Origin: an uncultured Luminiphilus sp.
GTDB taxonomy: Bacteria > Pseudomonadota > Gammaproteobacteria > Pseudomonadales > Halieaceae
Direction of reading: 5' to 3'
DNA length: 64,000 bases
Assembly (NCBI GenBank): GCA_943840615.1
Contig: CALSVI010000008.1
Coordinates: 62,001-126,000, forward strand
The notes beneath the pieces were generated by a model. The model had not been told where the DNA came from, ran no database searches, and saw only the letters and a program-made list of their open reading frames with translations. Positions 9,609-17,781 of this stretch are shown one piece after another (the first letter of the stretch is position 1; the number at the start of each line of letters is the position of its first letter). The translations under genes and the position numbers were made by a program.

Positions 9609-10840
9609 CCCGTCACTCCAGCCGTCTTCGCCAAGGGCGGCGCACCAATAAGAAGCGGGTAGCTGCCCCAGTTGGGGCGCTCCGTCGCGGTATCCGCCAC
9701 AGGAGGGCGAGCGGGATCAGGACGCGCGTCATGCCTCAGGAGGCTTTTCAGCAGGTTGGTTAGCGTGCCTAAGTGAGGCGGCTGATCCTCTGTTTTGGCG
9801 GTGCCAAGCCCACCCGCGATATCGCGCCCGAAGCAGGTGTGAATCCCGATGCCAAAGGTGAGGCCAAACGTCGGTATGCGATTTGCCACTTCGCGATTCG
9901 GATTAAATGATGCGGCATCCTCACCGAATAGCGATGTCTCGAGGTTTGCTGACATCAGGTCAATCAACACGCTGTCACCGGCGGCGACGGGCGTGCCGTC
10001 AGGAAGCGAAAATGATTCACTGGCCTCGCGCCAGGCAACGGGGCTTGCCGGATGAAGTCGCAGGCTCTCGTGTACGCAACGCTGCAAAAAACCGTCATCG
10101 GTTTTAAGTCGAATGCGGTCTTCCGGGTGTGCCTCTGACCATTGCGCCAGTTCATGGAAAGTGTGGGTCAGCGCATTGGCTGAGCTGTGCGCTCCGGCCT
10201 GCATAAAAAATGCCACTTCGCGCAGGATCATGTCGTCATTGAGGTCCTGATCGTCACGATTGGCCAGCAGCACGGTCAGGATGTCTCGCGGCGCCTGTTC
10301 TTCGGGCAGATCGCCCCGGCTGATTTGTTCCAGGATAGCCTCGCGCCGCCGTTTTGATGGCGCGACAAATCGCGCGTTAAATTGTGCGAGGGCCTCGGCA
10401 ACCTCGTCGCGAACGACTGCTTTGTCTCGAGTGGAATGAAACAGCGTCGCGCCCTCACTGAATTTCCGGGTGAAGGCGACCAGCATATCGGTTTCACTCT
10501 CGGAGCCTTCGGGGCGATCTATCCCCGCGATATCCGCGCTCAGATTGATGTTCACTCGAAAGCCAAATTCGGGCAGATCGAGACGTCCTTGGTCGAGGTA
10601 GGACCCCAGCGTTTGTGCCAGCGTGGCGGGATACACCTCACGTTCGTAGTAGCGCGCAAAGTCTCGGCGGAACAATTTCCACTCGATGGCTCTGCGACAG
10701 GTATGGGACTCTCCGTGCAGGGTCAGTAGCACGCGCTCCATGAGGACGTCACATTCGCCGTACATCGACTGCACCAGGCGCCGATCGCACAGCGCAGCAT
10801 GTGCATGCTGATAGCCGGTAACCTTTGCGAGTGCCTTCAT
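9605..10840 (-). CDS. Cytochrome P450 (first of a tandem pair)
   Basis: The product is about 411 residues from the ATG at 10840, four bases after the stop of the neighbouring P450. The haem-binding loop FGIGIHTCFG has the thiolate Cys, and the K-helix motif is ESLRLHP. The I-helix reads QAGAHSSAN where bacterial P450s usually have AGHETT, so the acid of the acid-threonine pair is replaced by His and the Thr by Ser. It has no membrane anchor, so it is a soluble class I enzyme, probably fed by the ferredoxin at 4877-5206. Sequence blocks shared with the second P450 (RDILT, REVAFF, RLHP) indicate an old tandem duplication. Confidence 0.93.
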   Translation of the reverse strand: MKALAKVTGYQHAHAALCDRRLVQSMYGECDVLMERVLLTLHGESHTCRRAIEWKLFRRDFARYYEREVYPATLAQTLGSYLDQGRLDLPEFGFRVNINLSADIAGIDRPEGSESETDMLVAFTRKFSEGATLFHSTRDKAVVRDEVAEALAQFNARFVAPSKRRREAILEQISRGDLPEEQAPRDILTVLLANRDDQDLNDDMILREVAFFMQAGAHSSANALTHTFHELAQWSEAHPEDRIRLKTDDGFLQRCVHESLRLHPASPVAWREASESFSLPDGTPVAAGDSVLIDLMSANLETSLFGEDAASFNPNREVANRIPTFGLTFGIGIHTCFGRDIAGGLGTAKTEDQPPHLGTLTNLLKSLLRHDARPDPARPPVADTATERPNWGSYPLLIGAPPLAKTAGVTG

Positions 10841-10844
10841 GGAG

Positions 10845-12048
10845 TCAGAATAGAACCGGATAGGTCGCCCACACATCCCGCTCCGACGCCTCGATTTTCT
10901 GCGGCAGCTGATCGGGGTTGGGGAGCATTCCGCGTTCGATCAGCTCTTTGATGATCAAGGTGACGGTGCCGAATTGATGGTTCTCCGGATTGGGGGCCTC
11001 GCCATCTCGCAGTACCGTACCGGCTACCAGGTTCATGCCAAGGCAGACGTGCATGCCGCCACCAAAAGACATCCCGGCAGGGCTGATGCGCCCCTGAATG
11101 GTTCGTTGCGGATTAAATTCGGTCGCATCATCGCCAAATACGGTGGCATCCCGGTTTGCGGTCTGCAGTTCGACGACCACCTTGTCGCCTTTTGGTATGA
11201 GCCGCCCGTCTGCCAGAGTGACGTCGGCCTCAGCTCGCCTCCAGGCCTCGGGGCTAGAGGGGTGGAGGCGCATGCTCTCCAAAACGAACCGTTGCAGTTG
11301 GTGCGGGTTCGCGACGATTTCTTCGGGTGTCTTGTTTTCATTAGCACACCAATTGAATAGCTCATGGGTGGCGTGTACCAGGGTGTGAACCGAGGTGTGT
11401 GACGCTGCGAGGTAAAAGAAGGCGACTTCCCGCACCATTAATTCGTCGGGCATGGATAACTCGGCGTCATGCATTAACAAGATCGTCAGGATGTCTCGCG
11501 GGAGTGCCTCTTCACTGATATTGCCCGCCCGGTAATCCTCGAGCAGTAGCCAGACGGCGAGCGCGTGACGGCAGGAAAAAGCGTTCGCGAAATTCGTCGA
11601 TGGCCTCTCGGATCTCCTGAAAGATCGGTTCACGGTCGCCCTTAAATTGTCCGATGGTGGCGGCTTGCCCGAGCTGGATGAGCAATCGATGCTGGGCGTC
11701 GGCTTCTTCTACGGTGCCGTCTATTCGGTCAATTCCGGCGAAAGACAGTGAGAGATGCACCATGATGCGGTAGCCGAGCTCTTTGAGATCGAGTGACGAG
11801 TCGGTGAGGAACTGGTCCAGAGTCTCGCTGAGCAGGTCGGGAAAGACCTCATTTTCATAGACTCTGAAGAAGTTTTTCCGGAATAGTTGGCTTTCGATCG
11901 AGCGTCGCTGGCGGTGTTCGTCCCCGTGCAGCGTCACGAGTACCTTGTCCATGAGGATCTTGCCCTCATCATAGAGGGACTGCTTCAGGTCAGTGATGCG
12001 CAGGGCATGCTCGACATCGTGGTAAGTGCTAACGCGATGGACTTCCAT
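10845..12048 (-). CDS. Cytochrome P450 (second of a tandem pair), one frameshift
   Basis: This is the first gene of the minus-strand operon. Starting at the ATG at 12048 (MEVHRVSTYHDVEHAL), it breaks near 11548. Removing one base there restores RRLALLEDYRAGNIS and the remainder, about 400 residues in all. The haem loop is FGGGMHVCLG and the K-helix is ESMRLHP. The I-helix reads LAASHTSVH, again with His instead of the normal acidic residue but keeping the Thr. It probably uses the same ferredoxin as the downstream P450. Two related P450s in tandem suggest successive hydroxylations or two substrates of one class. Confidence 0.9.
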
Positions 12049-12106
12049 GCTGATACTCCCTGATAGCGAAGGGCGCTAACGATTAAAGTGGGTGCCTACA
12101 GCGATA

Positions 12107-12140
12107 GTGTATACATCGTGAATCAAAGTGTACACACTTT
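12107..12140. promoter_or_regulatory. Candidate GntR operators in the divergent P450/molybdenum-hydroxylase promoter
   Basis: Two inverted repeats lie close together. TGTATACA at 12108-12115 is a perfect 8-bp palindrome. AAAGTGT-AC-ACACTTT at 12125-12140 has 7-bp arms around 2 bases. Both share a GTxxAC-type core of the kind bound by FadR/GntR regulators with FCD domains. They sit between the start codons of the divergent P450 operon (12048) and the molybdenum hydroxylase operon (12296), so one regulator could control both. Binding by the GntR protein at 8877-9608 is inferred, not shown. Confidence 0.5.
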
Positions 12141-12202
12141 GCGCTGTGTGCCTCGCGCTTTGTGACTGAGCAGAACGCTGGTCGTGAGCCGGTTCATCGA
12201 GG

Positions 12203-12224
12203 GGGCGCCTATATCAAGGCGCCC
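12203..12224 (+). other. Stem-loop in the leader of the molybdenum hydroxylase operon
   Basis: GGGCGCCT and AGGCGCCC form a perfect 8-bp stem around the 6-base loop ATATCA, about 70 bases before the start at 12296. No T-run follows, so it is not a normal terminator. It could affect mRNA stability or be a protein-binding site; I cannot tell which. Confidence 0.4.
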
Positions 12225-12295
12225 TACGCACCGCTTTATCAATCGCCTTGGCGATGTCATATTATCGGTATCGGTTCAAGTTCGGGGGAGAAGGC

Positions 12296-12766
12296 ATGAA
12301 GCTGACGGTCAACGGAAGCGAGCTTCAGATCAATAGTGACTCAGATACGCCGCTCCTGTGGGTGCTGCGGGACGAGCTGAATATGGTTGGCACGAAGTTC
12401 GGGTGTGGCATCGCCCAGTGCGGCGCCTGCACGGTGCATCTGGAGGGTCGTGCGATTCGCTCCTGTGTCACGCCGGTCTCTGCCGTGGCGGGCAAGCAGA
12501 TTCAAACGATTGAAGGGCAGGCGGACGAGAAGGGTCTGTCGACCGTACAGCGGGCCTGGTTGGAAACGGACGTGGCGCAATGCGGTTACTGTCAGTCCGG
12601 TCAGATTATGGCCGCTTCGGCGCTCCTGTCGGAAAATCCCAACCCGACCGATGCAGAAATCGATACCGCCATGGCGGGCAATATTTGCCGGTGCGGCACG
12701 TATCCGCGGATACGCACAGCCGTACATTTGGCGGCCCGGTGGATGACAGAGGAGCAGAGCGCATGA
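12296..12766 (+). CDS. Molybdenum hydroxylase small subunit, two [2Fe-2S] clusters (isoquinoline 1-oxidoreductase alpha type)
   Basis: The product is 156 residues from the ATG at 12296, preceded by GGGGGAGAA; an upstream in-frame codon at 12248 would add a non-conserved tail. The plant-type cluster ligands are CGIAQCGAC plus a Cys in RSC, and the second, all-helical cluster uses CGYCQSG and CRCGTYPRI. It carries electrons from the Mo site in the next gene, whose start overlaps its stop (ATGA). Pairs of this two-subunit kind without an FAD subunit (IorAB, and nicotinate or aldehyde dehydrogenases) usually pass electrons to a cytochrome c. The substrate is unknown. Confidence 0.92.
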   Translation: MKLTVNGSELQINSDSDTPLLWVLRDELNMVGTKFGCGIAQCGACTVHLEGRAIRSCVTPVSAVAGKQIQTIEGQADEKGLSTVQRAWLETDVAQCGYCQSGQIMAASALLSENPNPTDAEIDTAMAGNICRCGTYPRIRTAVHLAARWMTEEQSA

Positions 12767-14967
12767 GTGAGAACAGGAGCTCAGGCGGACTGAACCGCAG
12801 ACGGTTTGTTCAGGCGGGCGGTGCGTTCTTGTTTGCTGCCCAATGTCCCGTCACTTTTTCTCGAAAGGCTCACGCGGCCGGTGCGGGCTCCATGATGAAC
12901 AGCTTTGTTCGCATTGACCCAAACAACGTCATTACCCTGCTTGCCAATAACTCGGAATTTGGCAACGGGGCTTATACGGTGATGAGCATGATGCTGGCGG
13001 AGGAGCTCGACGTCGATTATCGCAGTATCGCGCTCGAGGCCGCGCCAACGACGCCCGAGTACTACTCGCCGTTGTTCCGCGAGTACCTGACAGCGGGATC
13101 CGTGACCACCGGTAGCACCTTTATGCCGATGCGGACGGCGGGTGCTAAAGCGCGGGCCATGTTGCTAGAGGCGGCATCTAGGGACTGGCAGGTTCCCACC
13201 GACGAGCTTGGGACTCATGGCGGGCAGGTGACGCATGCCGGTAGCGGCCGCAGTAGCACCTACGGTGAGTTATTGGAAACCATTCATCGACTCGATATCC
13301 AGCCCCCTGAGACGGTGACACTCAAGGATCCTAGTGAGTTCGCGATTTTAGGTAAGCCTGCTCGGCGCTATGAGGGTGCTGGCAAGGTAGATGGTACTGC
13401 TCAATTCGGGATTGATATCAAACTCCCCGGGATGCTCTATGGCGCGATCGCGCGGCCGCCGGTTCACGGTGGATCGGTGGTTGATTTTGACGCCACTGAT
13501 GCGCTGACCATGCCGGGTGTGGTGAAAGCCAAAGCGATCAGAGCCGGCGTGGTGGTATTGGCAGACAGCTATTGGCGGGCGCAAAAGGCGCGCGCCAAGC
13601 TCAAGATTAATTGGGATCGGGGCACGAATGACGGCGTGTCGAGTGAGCAGTTCTATGCGGATTATCGCGCCCTGGCGGACACCCCTGGCCTGTTGGCTGA
13701 GGATATTGGCGATGCGATTGGTGCACTCGACGCAGCGGAGGCGAGCAAGAGAGTGGTTGAGGCCACCTACGAGATGCCGTTGCTGGCTCATGCCACGCTG
13801 GAGCCCATGAACTGTATTGCGCGGGTTGAGGGTGATACTTGCACGGTCTGGAGCGGCACGCAGTATCAATCTAACGATCAGGAGGTGATTTCACGTTTTC
13901 TGGGTATCCCGCAGCAGAATGTCACCATTCATAGACCTCTCATGGGGGGTAGCTTCGGTCGCCGCTCGAGTAAAACGGCGGACTACACCGTTGAAGCGGT
14001 GGAGGCGGCGATGGGCGAGTCGGTTCCGGTACAGATTATCTGGTCGCGGGAAGAAGATATTCGGAGTGGTCATTATCGGCCGCTATTTGTGCACAAGCTT
14101 CGCGGTAGCGTGGACGAATCCGGTATGCCGGAGGCGTGGCATCAGGTGGCGGTAGGCCAGTCGCTGATGCAGGGCAGCAAGCACGACCCTGGCTATATGG
14201 TGCGAGGGATGGATATCTATTCGTTGGATGGTTGCTTGCAGGAGCCGTTTGGCGTGTTCCCCTACGGGACCTCTTACCAAATTCCGAACCATCGTGTGGA
14301 AAGCCACAACGCGCCAAGGTTAGGGATCGTGCCTCAGGAGTGGCGCTCGGTTGGCCACACCCACACGGGCATTGCCTACGAATGCTTTCTGGATGAGTTG
14401 GCAGACAAGGGCGGTATCGATCCGATGGCGCTGCGGTTACGTCTGACCAAGGACCACGCGCGCATGAATCGCGTGTTAAGCGTGCTCAAGGAAAAATGCG
14501 ATTGGGACAAGCCGCTGGCACCGGGGCGCGGGCGCGGCGTGGCATCACGGATCTACAACATTTCACCGGTTGCCCAAGCAGTAGAAGTGACGGTTGCAGA
14601 GAACGGTGATTTCACCGTGGATCGTGTCGTATGCGTGGTGGACTGTGGGTTCGCGGTGAATCCGCTTGGTATCGAGGGGCAGGTAGAAGGCGGCCTTGCT
14701 TACGGGCTGGGTGGCGTGGCCTTCGGCAACATCGACATTGTGAACGGTGAAGTCCAGCAGAGTAACTTCCATGATTACCCCGTCATGCGGTTACCACAGA
14801 TGCCAAAAGTTGAGGTGCATATTTTGCCCAGCGATGAGCCGCCCACCGGGATCGGCGAGCAGGCAACCACACCTATTGGGCCGGCCGTCGTCAATGCGCT
14901 ATTTAATGCAACGGGGCGGCGTGTCCGTCGATTCCCGTTGTCGAGTCAAGGGTTCAATCTGGTCTGA
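12763..14967 (+). CDS. Molybdenum hydroxylase large subunit with Tat signal (isoquinoline 1-oxidoreductase beta type)
   Basis: The product is about 734 residues from the ATG at 12763. The N-terminus has a twin-arginine export signal ([17 protein letters not shown]), so the assembled enzyme should be periplasmic and carry its small partner across. It has the aldehyde oxidase/xanthine dehydrogenase a/b hammerhead ([19 protein letters not shown]) and Mo-cofactor regions such as [10 protein letters not shown] and [10 protein letters not shown], the latter with the expected catalytic Glu near the C-terminus. It hydroxylates a heterocycle or oxidises an aldehyde using water. No maturation gene (XdhC type) is seen nearby. 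Confidence 0.92.
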   Translation: MSENRSSGGLNRRRFVQAGGAFLFAAQCPVTFSRKAHAAGAGSMMNSFVRIDPNNVITLLANNSEFGNGAYTVMSMMLAEELDVDYRSIALEAAPTTPEYYSPLFREYLTAGSVTTGSTFMPMRTAGAKARAMLLEAASRDWQVPTDELGTHGGQVTHAGSGRSSTYGELLETIHRLDIQPPETVTLKDPSEFAILGKPARRYEGAGKVDGTAQFGIDIKLPGMLYGAIARPPVHGGSVVDFDATDALTMPGVVKAKAIRAGVVVLADSYWRAQKARAKLKINWDRGTNDGVSSEQFYADYRALADTPGLLAEDIGDAIGALDAAEASKRVVEATYEMPLLAHATLEPMNCIARVEGDTCTVWSGTQYQSNDQEVISRFLGIPQQNVTIHRPLMGGSFGRRSSKTADYTVEAVEAAMGESVPVQIIWSREEDIRSGHYRPLFVHKLRGSVDESGMPEAWHQVAVGQSLMQGSKHDPGYMVRGMDIYSLDGCLQEPFGVFPYGTSYQIPNHRVESHNAPRLGIVPQEWRSVGHTHTGIAYECFLDELADKGGIDPMALRLRLTKDHARMNRVLSVLKEKCDWDKPLAPGRGRGVASRIYNISPVAQAVEVTVAENGDFTVDRVVCVVDCGFAVNPLGIEGQVEGGLAYGLGGVAFGNIDIVNGEVQQSNFHDYPVMRLPQMPKVEVHILPSDEPPTGIGEQATTPIGPAVVNALFNATGRRVRRFPLSSQGFNLV

Positions 14968-14974
14968 GGGCAGC

Positions 14975-15262
14975 ATGGCACTAGAGCATATGGTTTGGCT
15001 CACACCTAAAGCGGGGGTGGGCGATGCCAAAATGGAAGAGATTCTTGCGTCGATTCGGGCGCTGACCCACGTGCCGGGGGTGATGGCAATTTCAGCCGGA
15101 TGCAACATCACCGACCGGGCCAATGGCGCGACCCACGGTGTTTTGGTGACGCTGGAGAGTGCTGATGATTTATCAGGGTACCTTGGGCACCCTGATCATC
15201 AGGCTGTCGGGGCGGTGTTGCGCGAGCACTGTGACGTGCTCGCGCTGGACTACGAGCGCTAG
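14975..15262 (+). CDS. Dabb (stress-responsive A/B barrel) domain protein
   Basis: The 95-residue protein begins eight bases after the Mo-hydroxylase stop and lies in the same transcript. It has the dimeric alpha+beta barrel pattern of PF07876: an N-terminal strand HMVWLTPKAG, helix, then a His pair in LGHPDHQAVG near the C-terminus. Family members include small cyclases and dehydratases as well as proteins of unknown role. In this setting it may act on an unstable oxidation product. Its stop overlaps that of the convergent quinohemoprotein gene by four bases. Confidence 0.8.
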   Translation: MALEHMVWLTPKAGVGDAKMEEILASIRALTHVPGVMAISAGCNITDRANGATHGVLVTLESADDLSGYLGHPDHQAVGAVLREHCDVLALDYER

Positions 15263-17248
15263 TCCGGCTGGCCCTCGCTCATGGCGCCCTCACTTCGGGG
15301 GGCGAATACCAAGAGGGCATTGCCGGCCTCGTGATTATAGAGACCGTACCCTGAGTTGATCACCATATGTCCTGCGGCAATAGCGGGGCCGGAGCCGCTC
15401 ATGCCGCCACCCTTAGCCGTTACCCCATTGGTGCCCGTGACGGGTGTAGTCGTGTTATAGGACCAGATAATGTCCCCGCTTTGGCTGTCATAGATTCGAA
15501 TAATGCCATCGAGGTGTCCGGCAATAACGGCGCCATCCGTTGCCGTGATGGCCGCAGAGATTCCGGGGTCACAGAACGGTCGGCCCTCTCCGCAAACGTT
15601 TTCCTGCACACGACTCCAAAGAACGTTTCCGGTGTTGGCGTCTACCGCAGACAAGCCGGGGCGCGCGGTGGCGGGGTCGAGCCATTCTCCGTTGCGGGTG
15701 TCATTCATGTCGTTGATTGGCACAAACACGGTTGAGCCGCTGGCAGCCATGCCGAAGTGCACGCCGCCTTGAATACTGCCGCGCCCCAACTTGACCTCCC
15801 ACAGCTTGTTCTGCCCCGTCTCCCAGTCGAGCGCGAATACCCGGCCATCTTTTTGGCCTGCAACGACGAGTGTCGTGTCGGCATCGATATCCACTAGCAG
15901 CGGGCTTGAGGCCTGATCGTAGTCAGGTCCGTCTTCCTCAGGGCAATTGGGGTTGTCGACCATCATGCAGGCGACATTCCAGGCGTCGTCAGGGAAGGTC
16001 TGTCGCGACCAAATGCGCTCGCCCGTGTCGAGACGAACAGCGATAACGGCGTCACTATTCTTATCTGCTGGGGAGGAATAATTCTCGCCCGTACCGAAAA
16101 TCAGTAGATTTCGTTCAGCATCGATTGTCGGGCTGGTCCACACGGGCGCCCCCGAAGGGCCAAAGATTTTGGTCCCTGCTTTGGTATTCTCTGTTGAGAT
16201 GGGTGCATCGGGAATCGCGTAGCTGTCCCACAAGACCGCGCCATCCTCGCCATTGACCGCCATAACGTGTCCTCGAAACGTGCAACAGGCATATTCCGGA
16301 TTGGCCGCTGTGACCACCTCTAGCGATGAGACAGGGACGTAAAGGTTGCCGTTGGCAAAGGCGGGGGTGCCCGTTAACGTGGCGCTGTGATGGTCATCGG
16401 GGCTGGTCTGCCAGACGAGTTCGCCGGTTGTGGCGTCCAGCGCGTAAAGGTTGGCAATGATGTCACCGAAATAGGCGGTGGGGATGCCCTCCGGACCGCG
16501 TTTGCCCAAGGTGATCCCGGTGCGCACCTCTGCTCTTGCTGCAAACTGCCAGCGAACACAACCGGTATCGAGATCAAAGGCGTAAACCGTGCCGTCCTGG
16601 CTGCCCACGAAGACCGCCCCCATCGCTATGGTGGGTTGGGAGCGGGCGCGGGTGGAGGCGGGGAAGCCGAAACTCCACTTGAGCTCGAGATTGCGGATCT
16701 CGCTCCGGTCAAAGCCCGCTGCTTCCGGGCTGACATAGCGTCGGGTATCGTAGCCCCAGCCAGTGAGGTGTGTTTCATTTAGCGCGGTGAACTCGGCAGC
16801 GGGTCCTTCACACCAGGCGACATCGGGTGCCGCATCGGGATCACCCAGCCGCATCTGCGTGATGTACTCGACGATGTGCTGTTTGTCTCCGTCGGAGAGA
16901 TGCGCAGCCTGAGATTGCATGATGCCTTCGGTGATGGAGCGATAGAGCACCTGCGGCGACATGAGTTCCAGCCAGGTGGTGTGGGGTGCTTTGTAAACCT
17001 GTGCCTCGTGACAACCTGCACAGTGTTCAATGTAAAGAGGCTTCCCGGGGAGCGCGTCGCGGTCGCCTAGGTCACCCACCCAGGCGTACTGCTCGTCCAT
17101 TGAACCCAGCGTGGCGGGCTCGGACTCTGCCGAGCATATCTGCTGCGGAAGATTCGGCTTCCTGCTTAGCCTGGCAGGCCTACCAATATTGCCAGGCGAC
17201 AAAATGACGAGCCCCTGCGCCGGAGCGTTTTCCCATATCCCAGATCAT
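15259..17248 (-). CDS. Secreted PQQ-dependent dehydrogenase with N-terminal cytochrome c domain, N-terminus frameshifted
   Basis: The open frame of 647 residues starts with an improbable TTG at 17202. A cytochrome c domain comes first (haem motif CAGCH at residues 61-65), then an eight-bladed PQQ propeller with repeated blades such as VYAFDLDTGCVRWQF, LYALDATTGELVW and VFALDWETGQNKLW. The cytochrome-first order resembles polyvinyl-alcohol dehydrogenases. A better start is the ATG at 17248, preceded by AGGAGAGG, followed by a charged then hydrophobic stretch (LAILVGL in one frame). Joining it needs an indel at about 17150-17200, so the signal peptide or lipobox is hidden by an error. It probably oxidises an alcohol in the periplasm. 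Confidence 0.85.
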
Positions 17249-17424
17249 TGCGGCCTCTCCTCTTCTTGTTCTAGTGAAAATAATAAACGCTTGGAGCGAG
17301 AGATTGGTACGGACATTTCAGGGGCCGATCTGTCGCGCTCTTGCCTCTGGCTCGGGGGCCAAAAGCTGGTTATGGTGGCGTCTTGGCGCTCCGTCACGTC
17401 AACTCATTAACAGGAGGAGATGAT

Positions 17425-17749
17425 ATGGGCCGGGAAAATCTCTGGCTGGTCAAATGCGCCGACCGCGACGGCGACGACGTAGAGGGCTCTGCGGCAGGAG
17501 CACATGGCCGGGCACCTTGCCGCATATCGAGGCCATCGTGGACCACATTGCCTTGGCGGGCCCGCTCAAGGACCCTCGCAGGCGAGCGTATCGTCGGGAG
17601 CATGCTGGCTTATCGCACAGATGACCTCGAGCAAGCCAAAGGCGTGGCTGGATGGCGACCCTTATTCACGATGTGGGATATGGGAAACGGTTGAGTGGTC
17701 TCGTCTGGTGCTGGCGGCCGGCACGCTGGCCGGTGGCGTCACCTGGTAG
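17425..17749 (+). CDS. YCII-related small protein, four frameshifts
   Basis: With the ATG at 17425 and GGAGGAGA upstream, the frame begins MGRENLWLVKCADRDG. Extra bases near 17485, 17521, 17577 and 17641 break it. Removing them gives about 106 residues with the YCII pattern: an N-terminal strand, a conserved His in EHMAGHL, ALAGPLKDP, then AWLDGDPYSRCGIWETVEW. YCII proteins share the ferredoxin-like barrel of muconolactone isomerase and Dabb proteins; some act as dehalogenases or isomerases. It is placed between the quinohemoprotein and the CTERM gene, on the plus strand. Confidence 0.75.
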
Positions 17750-17760
17750 TGCCCCTCGGC

Positions 17761-17781
17761 GCGACGCTTTAGAAGCGTCGC
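17761..17781. terminator. Hairpin between convergent genes
   Basis: GCGACGCT and AGCGTCGC form a perfect 8-bp stem with the loop TTAGA; the stop codon of the minus-strand CTERM gene is in the loop. It lies just after the plus-strand YCII stop at 17749. There is no T-run on either side, so termination would be weak or factor-assisted. Confidence 0.4.

Noticed and set aside
13348-13869. 173-codon open frame opposite the molybdenum hydroxylase gene
   Set aside because: The plus-strand product is clearly conserved; the minus-strand frame is a shadow.
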